Shown here piece by piece: positions 33,693-45,565 of a DNA stretch of 64,000 nucleotides. Made by a program: the position numbers and the translations under genes. How positions within the stretch are numbered: position 1 is the stretch's first letter; every line of letters starts with the position of its first letter. Source of the stretch: Pestalotiopsis fici W106-1 (taxonomy: Eukaryota; Ascomycota; Sordariomycetes; Amphisphaeriales; Sporocadaceae); NCBI RefSeq assembly GCF_000516985.1, contig NW_006917103.1, forward strand, positions 806,001-870,000, in the 5' to 3' direction. The notes beneath the pieces were generated by a model. That model ran no database searches and had not been told where the DNA came from. It saw only the letters and a program-made list of their open reading frames with translations.

Positions 33693-35524
33693 GCAGTCTA
33701 CGTTGTCGTTAGTTACATCAGACGGATGCGGAAAATTGTACTGTGCGAATTTCGCTTCTTGTTCATTTTAGATCCATTTTTGGGCTGCATTAAATTTAAT
33801 AGGTTTTGCGGAATAGCATATCGACTTTTGTCCAGTACCGGGCAAGTGCTTCAAGCTTACTCCTCACCGGAAACTGTGCTTCCGATAATGATCAAAGATG
33901 GCATATAGGAGATATATCTCGATCTATGTATTCACACGAATCACAACACCGAGCACAATTATCAGTTTCGGTTACTCAGCTACAGATTCAAGGCTTTCAG
34001 CTTTCCCCAGGACATTCATGGTGTTACCGACACCTCTCTCATTACTACTGCTGACAATGGACGTAGACATCCTGGCTGTTCCCCATAGACCCATACTGAA
34101 TTTTTGCCATCGAATTCCTCAGTCTGCTGACTTTTCCGCACCCTCAATAACCAGGCCGCACGTACGTAGTTTCCTGCTCTATATTCGCCAGCGTGTACCC
34201 GTCTCTTATCACCGGTGTGGTGCTTTGGATTGGCGATATTGGTGTATATGACTTTCCTGATTATCATAGGGATCTCAGGCGGCGTAATTGGTGGCAACAT
34301 TCACAGCGGTACCCAGAAGCTGTATTACTAGCCTGGCATTGGGCTAGGTCTTTCGCTCTCAGTTGTAGCGATCATCATAGCCATACCAAAGTTCGAGTTT
34401 ACTAGTTTGAACCGGCCTGAAGAGGCTGAGTGGCCAGAGGAAGACATTAGAGCGGAATTCAAGTCGCACCACACAGGTGACAAGAGTCCTCTTTTCAGCT
34501 TCATTTTTTGGACGTCTATAGTAGTTATGTGACAGATTCCACTGACAGCGTTCCAACCGATCCTTATCAAGCTGTCTAGAACCCAAATGATCATTACCAC
34601 GCGATTAATTCATGTACTACACTGGTTAAGAATGCTTGGTCTCTGTCAAATCTGCTGAAGTTGAAATCGGGTAGCGACAGTCAAAATTATACTAGTTTCA
34701 TACAAATTGCATTGCTTTCATCTCTTAAGTCTGTAATCTATTAGTAAGAGGCTGAGGTTCAATAACATTTAGAGGAGAACAGCTAAAGACAATTTGAGTC
34801 AAATGAACGCCTGATCAGTCAGGACTAACACATGCATCTTTGGTTCGATGAGCATCGTCGCAAACCACATTGAGAATCGTCAATCAAAGCACCATTCGCC
34901 TGGAATTTTGTATGAACTCGGATGGTCCATGGCTCACCATAGAATAGCCCTACCATTTTATGCTTGGCGCTACGACAGGCTGGACCGGGGATCCGGAAAG
35001 ACGTTGTCTTGGCTTCGAAACCTTCTTGGCGTGGGGAAGGGCTCGAAGACAACACGCTTCACACCTCGGGAACGCCTAGTATGAAGGCGCCAACCTTTTT
35101 GACACATAGTCTAGACACATCGGAACTGCCAGTTTGAGAAAATGGTACCAAAATCCTCACACTATTCACCAAAAACTGCTGCGGCTGAAGAAGACACCTG
35201 ATCTATGTGAAGAATCGATCTGTGTGCCTGTTTGAGGCAATGGCACTCTACCGTCTATGAAACATACCAAAGACTGCGGCTGAACACCTGATCCGTAAGG
35301 CATGAAACCAACTTCTATAGTCCTACAGCCACAATTGAGCACTTGCAAGTATGGGCATGATCTCGAGATATTATGTGTGTTTAATTTGTATAAATATCAT
35401 GAGTTCCCGACAGGCAATAGATTTATTTCGAGTTTTGATTAAGCAACAGCCATAACAAGTTCAGCCAACTGCACTTTCCTATCAATCAAATATTCAAATC
35501 AGTCTTTTTACTCCCAATATCACA
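33693..35524. other. Gene-free stretch with an orphan transmembrane-like segment
   Basis: No complete gene. One plus-strand frame at 34230-34311 encodes a hydrophobic glycine-rich segment (L-V-Y-M-T-F-L-I-I-I-G-I-S-G-G-V-I-G-G) resembling single-pass anchors of fungal surface proteins, but no start or flanking exon could be joined. The 3' part is the promoter of the GH16-like gene. Confidence 0.4.
35389..35396 (+). promoter_or_regulatory. TATA box of the GH16-like gene
   Basis: TATAAATA, 136 bp upstream of the ATG at 35525, followed by an A/C-rich leader (ATATCACA just before the start codon). Confidence 0.55.
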
Positions 35525-36451
35525 ATGCTTCAATATCAACTACACAGTGTAGCACTTGCTGCCTTTGCCCTTTTTCAGGTAACCTTGTCTGCTTCGTTGG
35601 AAAGCCGGGCTTGCGATTGCTGGAAGACAAAGGAAGATGGCACGCTCTTCACCAATTACAAGACCATTGACTTTCGTTCGCTGGCCAAGTACGCCGGGCC
35701 CGTGCCTGCAGTCATCAACGACTGGAACGGCAATGCTCAGGCCGGGCCAACCAGTGCCTATTTCAAGTCATCGACCTGGACCAACTTTTTCGGCTTGCAA
35801 AACTGGGGAGACACAACAACTCCCATCAAGAAGATCAATTCTCTAAACAATGCCTACATTCAGAACAACACTGATGGCACTACCTATCTCACCTTTCGAA
35901 CGTATCGGACCAAGAAGTTCCAGTCCATTGTTGAAGCGGACTCGGTGGCGGATGACTATACCGCCGTATCAATGCGCTTCCGCTCCCGAGTCCACGGCAA
36001 CAGCGGTGCCTGTGCCGGCGGCTTCACCTACAAGTCGTACGAGGACGGCGTTCAGCACGAGTCGGACACCGAGTTCCTCACCAATGGCCCCACCAACGTC
36101 ATCCACTACACCACCCACCCAGAGGAGGAGGATCACGACTTTGACGGCACCTTTACGATTGAGGCCCCAGACAGCAGCCGCTGGACCAACTTCCAGGAGC
36201 ACCGAGTAGACTGGACGCAGCCCAAGACGACCTGGTACCTGAACGGCAAGCAGAACGGTCAGCTCCCCCACGAGGACGCTCAGGAACCTAGTTACCTCAT
36301 CTTCAACATGTGGTCAGAGGGCAACCCAGAGTGGGAGGGCACCATGGCAGTTGGCGGCTCGGCCTACTTTGATTTGCAGTATATTCAGGTTGCCTATAAC
36401 ACGTCGACACCACGCACCCGTGCTTGCACCAGCACTTGTACGCTGTCATAG
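35525..36451 (+). CDS. Secreted GH16-like beta-glucanase / concanavalin A-like protein
   Basis: Intronless, 308 residues. A signal peptide spans about residues 1-23 (ending T-L-S-A-S). The GH16 active-site motif E-x-D-x-E is present as H-E-S-D-T-E-F at 178-184, with Glu179 and Glu183 the expected nucleophile and acid/base. Other jelly-roll landmarks are F-T-Y-K-S-Y, H-R-V-D-W-T, T-W-Y-L-N-G and L-I-F-N-M-W-S-E-G-N. Predicted to cleave or remodel beta-1,3/1,4-glucan outside the cell. The C-terminus is rich in Thr and Cys (T-R-A-C-T-S-T-C-T) and lacks an obvious GPI signal. Strong C-ending codon bias suggests high expression. Confidence 0.87.
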   Translation: MLQYQLHSVALAAFALFQVTLSASLESRACDCWKTKEDGTLFTNYKTIDFRSLAKYAGPVPAVINDWNGNAQAGPTSAYFKSSTWTNFFGLQNWGDTTTPIKKINSLNNAYIQNNTDGTTYLTFRTYRTKKFQSIVEADSVADDYTAVSMRFRSRVHGNSGACAGGFTYKSYEDGVQHESDTEFLTNGPTNVIHYTTHPEEEDHDFDGTFTIEAPDSSRWTNFQEHRVDWTQPKTTWYLNGKQNGQLPHEDAQEPSYLIFNMWSEGNPEWEGTMAVGGSAYFDLQYIQVAYNTSTPRTRACTSTCTLS

Positions 36452-39400
36452 GCGTACTTTCAAGTCTCATGTTTGTGATTGTTGTTCATGATGATATTTA
36501 TAGTCAATCATTTATACGCAATATGGCGAGATATATCCCAGCCATGTATTTTGGGCTTTTTAACGCCAGCATAAATTTATTGGGACAAGGATACTGCGTG
36601 GCTTGGAACAAAAAAAAAATGGGGTTTTCCCTTGTCGTTCCCTTTTGGTATACATGAGATTTAGGATAATTTATGGCGTTGCATAGGGAATAAAATACCA
36701 TTCGTTTGACTTTATTGGAATTAGCTTATGCTAGGAAAAGTTATTTAATCATGTGAGGGCTGGTGATGAATTGGTGTCTACCTCGGTAGTTGTCCAGTAT
36801 TTATCGAGTAAAATCCCAAATCCAAGGCTGACGTACTCCCTAGGGACGCTGATACCTTTCAGGTGAAATCAATCAATCATCAACAGATAGCAGAGCTTGC
36901 GATCCGTTTCCAGGTTGCTTTTTCTTCGTTCATCACCTGTGGCTACGCCCAATGTAAGCGTCATGCAAGTGAATTGGCTAACATGTCAGCTCGAGCCATG
37001 CATTGGGTCCAGGCCCTTTAGTAACCGACTAGTTCATGTTTAAGGCTTCAGCCCAACCATTTTATGCTTAAAAGAACTTGAGACAACGCCATCTAGCCAG
37101 TCAACTCACTACTTAGAGTCAGAGATCTCATCAGTAGGGAAGTTGTCAACGAATGTCAACGGAAACTTCCATCTGAAACAGCTGATTGTACCAAGATCAA
37201 TGTCTCGACTGATGGAGTAGTGGGCGGCGACATCCCCCAGACGGTGCCCATTGGCATGGAGGGGCTAGCGGATGCGTGGCCAGGTGGCATTGTCTCAGAG
37301 TCTGATGCATCGATCCTTAGACCGTCAAAATACGGCTGATCGATCTAATTCCAGAGCCACGGAACTGGTAAAGAGGACGATAGGTAGGAGCTAAACGTAA
37401 GCGTATCTCACGTGTTCCTCTGACCCAAAGACGCAACATACTCGGCCTAAGCTTTGCTCTCTGCCTAAGCTTGGGCCGAATCTAGGTATTTGCTTTTATA
37501 CCTAGGATGTATATATTTGAGGACGGCACGTATACGTAGATGAATTCCCATGACTACAAGGACACATTCGCGGTCCCTCGAAAATATCACTACGATGATT
37601 ACACTTATAGCATTTCGAGTTGATTAATTTGTGGAAACCTACAAAAACACTTCCGTGATAATTCGAAGAGACCTTTTCATGCATTAGAGGGAATAGAAAA
37701 CACTAGTAGTGGTGCATTATTGACATTGCAACCAAAATAATCCAACATTTTCCATGACACACGTTGGACGAGTCCTGAGGCTTTAGGTACATTCCATTTC
37801 ATTCCTTATGAACATAAATAATCTCATATGAATCATAAAATTTTGAGAACAAATTGCTGGATTTGTGTTATACTAAGCCTTTTGGCCAACTTGCACCCTT
37901 CCGACTCTTGCAGCGCTAAAAGTTGCCTCGGCCGGAAAAGTATACCTAAATTGGCATATAACGGTTGCGAGAATCATCGCTAGCGAACTTTGATACTAAA
38001 TCTCTCAAAAGCCCACCTCCTTAGCGAGATGCGTGAGTAATATATATTTCTATGAGCTTTGGTTAGCATTGCACTTTTTGGCAGTTCGCACTTAGTCGAT
38101 GATCGGCTAGAATCGACGGTCCCAGGTGATCCGTCACTCAAAACCAGATCCTTCCCGGGCTGATTCAAGGCTACCCACAACAGTTGCTTTGCCCATGCCT
38201 TGATTATCAAATGATTATGTCGACCGTTTTCGGAGAATCCTCTACAGGACCCATACTAGCTTCTTCCAGTACTGAAATCGCTAGGCCAAAGTTTACCCTC
38301 GACCACGCCTGGAAATGTTACACGTCCTTTCCGGAGTCTCCAGGCATGATTTGTCAAATGCTCAAAATTCTCGTAGGGTAACTCTTGATACAATATTAAA
38401 TTAAAACAATAGGCGAGATCAGAATCCACAGTATAACAGCTACGGGAGGGTGCTATACAAATGAGTTGACAATAGAATTGTTGCTCTTTAGACTGATGGT
38501 CTTGAAGGACAGACCTGGTGAATGGGCACCAAAATCAGCCATCAAGTGGCTGGTAGCAGTGGCTATTGCCAACGTTCACGACGATGACAGCGAAGATGTC
38601 ATGCATAGCATCCATAGCATCCATACTACCTACCTAACCTAGGGCATTTGTGAAAGATGATTAGAAGTGGCATCTCAGTCAGAGTGAATTACCCCGTACT
38701 ACAGCACTGAGAGGGGAAAAAAAATCAAGAGTTGGCCGGAAAGTCCCCGGAAAGTGGGCAGGCTTCGGTGCCATAATTGTTTAGGTCCTGATTGGTGCCA
38801 TTCGACGAATCCATTCCAAGTCGCGCGAGCTCGGTCCAATTCAGAGAGATGACATGTGATCTCGTATTTGGCTCCATACTGTTAACCTAGGCCTTTTGCC
38901 AAGCAGCTATTGCGAAAAATGGATTTCCAAGCTCATGTCGGCGACAGAATAACACACATTTCAGCGAGTGTCATAGATGTGCAATGTATAATGAATATGG
39001 AGTTGGCTGTATCATAGACCAGGTCTTAGTCTCTGCCAAGATAACCATCGTGGAGCTCGGAAGGTGGGCGGAAAAATGAAGAACCTCGAGTAGTACGCTA
39101 CCACCACTCTGTCGAGCAATTTTATTCATATTGGGCCGAGTTCGGGACTCTATCGATGGGACTTTCGTATGAATACTATATAAACTGGAGCGCATGCATG
39201 CGGGACTTCACTGTAAGGTGACACCCACATCGTGGAGATACTAGGTTCTTTGGTCCAGATGGAATGGCATTGTAGAAGCCTCGAATAAAAAAAAATGAAC
39301 GGCAGTAAGAAGTAGAAACCAGTCATGCTGATGTCGGCTATATAAGGCCTTGGCGATATCTTGATCGTGCTTTAAGCTTTTGCCACGCAAATTAACCATA

Positions 39401-41050
39401 TGCAGCCTAGATGTAGGTGTTCAGGTATGGAGGCACCCAGAGTACCGAAGGGGAAAGAAATGTGCAGCTTTGGTGTGCCTGCCCAGCTGATCTTTTTTGA
39501 TCTGATAAGATTATCACGTTTCCCCCTTGGCTGGGACCTTCGGAAAAACCCAAACTCCAAGCGCTCCTCCTCCCTCCTCCTCCTAAGCAAATGGCGACAT
39601 CCATTATCAGATGGCGCTAAGAGAGCACGCTAATATGCAACTGCCGCGCCCCGCTGGGCTGTTCCTCCACCATGTTACCTCATAGCTCCAGAGGATCTCC
39701 GGCCGCTGTCGCTAATACGGTACTTTTCACCATCTATTTGCGCAAATCAGAGCAGTTGTTGCTTATTGGCAACTTGGCAAGGCTTGTTTCAATTGTCGAT
39801 CTGGATATTCCGGACGCGTCATCACCGACTTCAAGACAAATAAGAGTTCCATTTTGTCGTCTCTATTGTGGAATGGACCGACTGCTCTTTGCTTTGGTTA
39901 TAGCAATGCTTGCCGAAACCGCCCGATTATTTTGCGGAAATTGTCCGTTCAATCTTGTTTTTTTTCGGCCCCGTCTTGCGCTGGTAGCATCCAATCCAAA
40001 ATCTTATTTGTCCAACACCAATCGGCATCCCTGAATACATCAGCACCGTCCCGCAACTTTAAAAGGGCGCATTTCTACAAGGTAAGGATGTAGCTGGAGG
40101 CAGCCCGTAGTAGGCCGTTCATCATCATAAATGCTACGACAACCAAGGCGCGTTGACCAATAGTCACCCCGACGTCGAACCCGCCAGTCCTGCCCTCCGT
40201 GATTAAATTTGTTCCCATAAATCCATATTGACGGCGACTTGTTGGCCCGACTAGGTGCGATACAGGGGAGCTGAGAGATGGTGTAGGTCTTTAATGCCTC
40301 TGAGCTGGGTCGTGACTCGCAACACTCTGCCCACTCTGTCCGGGCTGGGATCCTTGCAATGAATGGCGCACCACTGATGTGCCAGAAGAGGTTACCTTCA
40401 GTTACATCGCCTTTCTAGCAGAGACTCTTGGAACTTCTACACGAGGCGACATGTATCGAGAATTGAGGAGTAAAAGCGCCGGGCTAGGCAGCAGATTATG
40501 TTCATGACATCTTGTACAATAGATGCCCTCTTGTTAATTTATTGGCAAAGCACTCAGTAACGTAACATTTGAGTCCTTATTTGTGGATTGAGTATAAAGT
40601 TTTAGCCCCACACTATGACGGCTAGGATTTCTGCATCAGGTAACAAGGCCGGTGAGTTACACTACATATTATCTTATCAGATCAATCAGCCATCAGTCAG
40701 ATCACCAGCATTCGTCGACGCATGGGGCAGACTGGTTGGCATGTGCTCCTCATCCCACGGACTTTCGCCGCGGAGAGTGGGAGACATCAGATTTCAAGGC
40801 ATCGCGCAATTTCTCTCATGGCCTGATGAGACGATCTGCACGCATCGTCTGCACCATGACCGATGACGGAGGACATCATGAATAGCTCTTTAGGGTTCAT
40901 ATCACATTGCCAGACAAAAGACAATTGGGAAAGAAGAAAAAATTAGACAGGTCATCAAAATCCCACTGATTTACAAGCAATGCAGGAACAAAAGCATTTT
41001 AACCCGCTTTTTGCGCTTCTGATCTTCCTTGTCTGTCAATCTTTTCCAGT
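36452..41050. other. 4.6 kb gene-poor region
   Basis: Longest stretch with no supportable coding sequence. It is relatively A/T-rich, with short ORFs lacking motifs, a small ATAGCATCC repeat near 38607-38622 and a CCTACCTAACCTAGG stretch near 38628. No terminal repeats, transposase or reverse transcriptase motifs were seen. A TATAAAG element near 40593 and the following leader belong to the P450 downstream. Confidence 0.45.
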
Positions 41051-43154
41051 ATGCCGTCAAATCTAGTCGCGATGCTCGAACAATGGGATTTGGCTAGCTA
41101 CTGGCGGCCGGCCCTTCTCTTGGCAGCCTTGCCTTTGCTGCTTGGCTGGTGGTTTCTCTTTCGTTCGTCCAAGCCTCAGGGCATTGACATGAGCAAGTAT
41201 ACCCATTTCCCTCAGCCAGAACCCGCAGACAAGAGCAGAGGACATTGGCCATGGGTGGAAAAGATTGCCGCCGAAGGCGACCCGAGAAGATCGTTCCGTA
41301 TGTTTCCTCCATTTCTTTTGTCTGATGTCGATTTCTTCAAGCTCGGCCATCTACTCGTATCGAGTCAGACTGCATGGAAAGTCCACGAGAGCAAGTACAT
41401 GCAAAAGTGTATCAGAGCTAATTATCATCATGTAGACTACATGATTGACGAGCAGGCTAAAAAGATGGGCTACCCGCCAGTGCTGCTGACAGACTGGCGG
41501 CCACTGGCACCCCTTGTCATCCTATTCATACTCAATCATGATGTTGCCGAACAAGTGACCAAGGCATCGAAACAGTTCAACACAAGCACTCCTAAGCACC
41601 CACTCATCCAGGATTTGGCTCCCTTGGTGGGAGCCAAGTCGCTTGTCACACTTGATGTTAGTATTTATCATTCTCTTTTATAATTAAATCCCTCGGCGCA
41701 TTTGTATTGATGAACGTGCCTAAACAGGGTGATGAATGGAAGGACCTCAGAAAACGTATCCTTCCTGGCTTCCAGCCGCAGCACCTTCTCACATACGCCA
41801 AAGTCATTGCGGACAAGTCTCGAATGTTTGTGGAACATCTCGAAAAGAGAGCGGCATCGGGAGAAGAATTTCGTGTTGACGAATTGACCACGAATTTGTC
41901 ATTTGATGTGATTGGTAATTCTTCCAATGAACCCTCAACAAAGTTCACAACTAATTACTGTTCTAGGCATCGTTACTTTCAACTTGGACCTCGATGCGCA
42001 GATTCCGGGAAAGCAGAGCGAGGTCTTGACTGTCTACCGTGACCTCTCCATGCCTATGTCAAGAGGGATAACGCGAAACATTGGCTCCGACGATACTTTA
42101 CGGAAACCGAACGAACCATCCGGCGTCTCGACAAGCAGTTGGATAGTATCTTGAAGACCTCCATCAAGGAAGAACATGCAAAGATCATGGCAGGTGACAC
42201 GACGTCGTCGCGTAGTGTCGCGGCGCTCAGTTTGAATGGCATTGAACAACTCACTCCTCAGATCCTCCAACAAACGAGTGATGCTTGCCGAGGCTTTCTG
42301 TTCGCCGGTCACGACACAACAAGCATTCTGATGCAGTGGATGTTCTACAGTCTACACCGCCGTCCAAGCTCGCTCAAAGCCCTTAGGGATGAACTCGACG
42401 AAGTATTTGGTGCTGATCCCAGCCCATACTCCATCATCTCACAACTGTCTAACCCTGGCGGCGGTAAACTGCTTACGAAAATGAAGTGTAAGTCGATATC
42501 ATTGGGCACCACATCGAGATCACTTTTCTCAAAAGCTAACATCGCCACTCAAGATGCCGAAGCGATTGTCAAGGAGACTTTGCGACTTTACCCACCCGGT
42601 ACCACACTTAGAATGTCACCCAAGGGAAACAACACAACCCTGACACTGCCTGATGGGCAAATACTCAACGTCGACGGTCTCGTGCTTAGTCCTGTAGCTT
42701 ATGCGATTCAGCGAGATCCCGCCATCTTTGGGAAAACCCGAGACGACTTTATGCCGGAACGCTGGCTCGGCCCCGAGGCATCCAAAATCCCAGACGGCGC
42801 ATGGAGGCCATACGAAAGAGGCCCGAGACGCTGTACCGGCTCAGAGCTCGCCAACATGCAGGCAAAGGTTGTGCTGGCATGCGTTGCAAGACGGTTCGAT
42901 TTCGTCAAGGTTGGCGCCGGTGAGCTGGAACTGGATGAAAAGGAACAACCAATCTTGGACGACAAGGGCTATTGCAAGACAAAGTCGGATGTCTTTACGG
43001 TAAGTTGTTCCCCTCCCATGGGTCACCACGATTTGCTTCGCTCACGTTTGACTGATCTTGTGTGTCTCAACAGATTGACGAAGTCACAGCCAAAGCGGTC
43101 GACGGAATGACGATGAAGGTCAAAATCAGCAAGGTGGCCAAGACTTATGCCTAA
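41051..43154 (+). CDS. Cytochrome P450 with a one-base frameshift in exon 4
   Basis: Six exons: 41051-41297, 41436-41656, 41728-41914, 41967-42487, 42554-42999 and 43074-43154. An N-terminal membrane anchor is at about 16-37. P450 landmarks are the I-helix F-A-G-H-D-T-T, the K-helix E-T-L-R, and the heme loop Y-E-R-G-P-R-R-C-T-G carrying the Cys ligand. Within exon 4 the frame that encodes T-V-Y-R-D-L (to about 42046) does not continue: V-K-R-D-N-A-K-H-W and all later motifs lie in a different frame, whose upstream extension is closed by TGA at 42040. No usable intron spans the break, and exon phases sum correctly only if one base is added. The gene is therefore either recently inactivated or miscalled by one base. 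With that base the product would be about 567 residues. Intron 1 (138 bp) is itself open and a multiple of three. Confidence 0.8.
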
Positions 43155-45565
43155 GTTTGGCTCAGCCAAGTGCGTATAGTGGAATGTATGAATACCTGCG
43201 GTTGATATGCCCAACCTGGCCTTGCCCAGAATCTTGGTGTGACCCACCGCGAAAAGGTGTTGGACGCGGCCAGCCCAACCTGGCAAACATCCCAGCCTCG
43301 GCGAAGGCAGAAGAACAACAAAAAGAAGGACAAGAAGCAACTGGCGCGGGCCTATTGGCAAGTTCTAGGCCCGGCAGTCAATGGAGCCGCGCTACCGGCT
43401 GCAATTTTTTGCATATATTGCCAGCAGCGCAGAGGCATTTCGTGCCTATGGACCAAGATGGACGAGTAGCATTCAATTTAGATGCACATGCGCCATGCGA
43501 ACCACGATTAACCAACTCCATATGTTTGACATTCGAACAACTGTAATGCATGACGATGACGTTGTTTGAAAATAGACTGGAGAAGTCTTTATCAGACTTA
43601 CGACACTATTATTATATTGAAATCTGGATCCGTGACGATAGCTCTACCCACCCGAGCCACTCGTCTGAAGTAGTGTAGCTAATGTAGCGTACAGTACGAA
43701 ATAAGAACCACTTCAATATAAAAACAACATTGGAAATCCATCTACCAGTGGGGCAACACTTTCGTGTCCGTAGTTCCCCGATAGCCACTCCAGCACCAGC
43801 TAATGCATTACACCGTACTATTGCCCACGGCACTGTACGTTTTGCAGGCGACAGTAGGGGCTGAGATGATTGGACATCAACTGTTGTCTTAATCGCTAGG
43901 TATTATCCCTCTGATATTTCTGTGCTGGTGACCGCCAATTGCAAATCAAGACTACATTGACCTGTCAAGAAAACACGATAATACCCAATACCTAGCCGCT
44001 CTACTATTGTTTTTGAAGCGCATCTTCAAGTGCTTGATGATTCCTATTCCTGATTGCTTCACCGTTTTTATTCCTTGACTCAGACCGCACCAGGTCAAAC
44101 CATGCCCTGCTCCGACTGCCGATTGGGGATAGTGCTCAACTAGCGTGCCAACTGGCGGCGATAATTGTGCAGAAAGGAGCTGCGATCATCCACTAGAAGC
44201 CCAAGGACCTTGAAGGTGCAGCTTCTCGGCAGTGGGTTGGGCACCTGTCAGTCACCAATCGCGACTGTTTGGTTTCGCTGAGCTGGGAAAAAGAAGTTGA
44301 GAACCCCGGAGTCTGAACACGTCGTGTTCACTCCATGGTCAAAGTCCCGAAATGCTTGAGTGCCACCCGGTGCAGTCGATGCCCATGACGCCATCGGATC
44401 TTGAATGATCCTCATGGACCGTGATGCGCATCGTCTGTGTGTCCCTGGGAAACACCGGCACGGACCTCGGATCCGGGTGATGGGGAGAGAGGTGCAAAAA
44501 ACGACTTTCAATGAAAAATGTATGAAGGTTCTTCCCGGGCCTCTACCAATGCAAGGCTCAAGCCCTTGCCGAGCATCGCGCTTGGCGCCTGCACAGCGCA
44601 CCAACTCCCCAAAACATTCCAATTGAACCCGCTAATCACGGCAGGGTACAGGGGTGCCCGTCCAGTGTTTATGCATTCACTATGGGGACCTCTACACGTA
44701 GGTAGCTAAGAGCTAAGGATGGACCCCGAATGTTTGCGAACCAGGCTGTTGGACCCCGCTTTGTTAGCGCTCGAAAAAAAAAAAAGTTTTTTGACAGCCT
44801 CTTGTTTACATACGGTAGACTTTTTGTGCCGAAAGTCCCATGTGAAAAGACTGAGCTCTTCCGAGACAGACAAACGAGATGGCAGGAAAGCCAAACTATG
44901 TAGTTAGAACAAGGACCAGGCATTCATGATGAAAACAAAAATACACAGTACTACCGTAGAAAAGAGAGACAAGCCCGGCGCCACGTGCATTCATGCAAGC
45001 GATTATACTCGGTGATGGCCGGGCACTAACAAAAACAGCCAGCACCGAGCAGCAACCAAACCAGCCATTGACCGCGTATCACACATCACGCGATTGATTA
45101 CCTGCGGTGGTGATCCCGAGATTCCCACCCAAAATTGTCCACTCTTTGCCAGCTGGGCACGGTCCAGTTTCTCATTTTATCACCGAGGCGACCGACTTGA
45201 ATGGAGCTCGAAAACTGTTTCCCAAAGCATACGATTTGCCCAAGCTTCACATAGAAAACCTCTCAGAAAACCTCTCACCCGCCCAACCGCTGTGCCCAAT
45301 TGCACCTCTGTCCCATTGTTATTGTTGATTGACCTCTCTGCCTGAACTGCGCGACCAGTAGTAGTAGTGCCTTCAGTGCCTCTTTGACCCCCAATCAACT
45401 GCCTACCAACCACTAATTGCTGCCTCGCTGCCCGCAATCTCGCTTTTTTCCGTGAGCAGCTTTAATTCATATATTCACCCTCCTACCCGCACCGTCGAGT
45501 TCCTCCCCATATTTCATATTCTCCTCTCCCTTTCTTCAAATCTCAGAGAAGCAGCAGTCGTCGAC
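43155..45565. other. Intergenic, no supportable gene; C/T-rich leader at its end
   Basis: About 2.4 kb with motif-free small ORFs. The last 150 bp before the coiled-coil gene are strongly C/T-rich (CCTCTCCCTTTCTTC type), as in many highly expressed fungal genes. A duplicated AGAAAACCTCTC word lies near 45257-45282. Confidence 0.5.

Noticed and set aside
36452..41050. Transposon remnant
   Set aside because: No terminal repeats, transposase, integrase or reverse transcriptase signature could be seen by eye.
41298..41435. Treating the first P450 intron as coding
   Set aside because: It is open and 138 bp, so translatable, but the inserted 46 residues have no P450 character and removal joins S-F to H-Y-M-I-D-E-Q cleanly with consensus splice sites.
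42030..42070. A very short intron bridging the P450 frame break
   Set aside because: The only GT...AG pair here (about 25 bp) is too short and would join to an immediate TAA.
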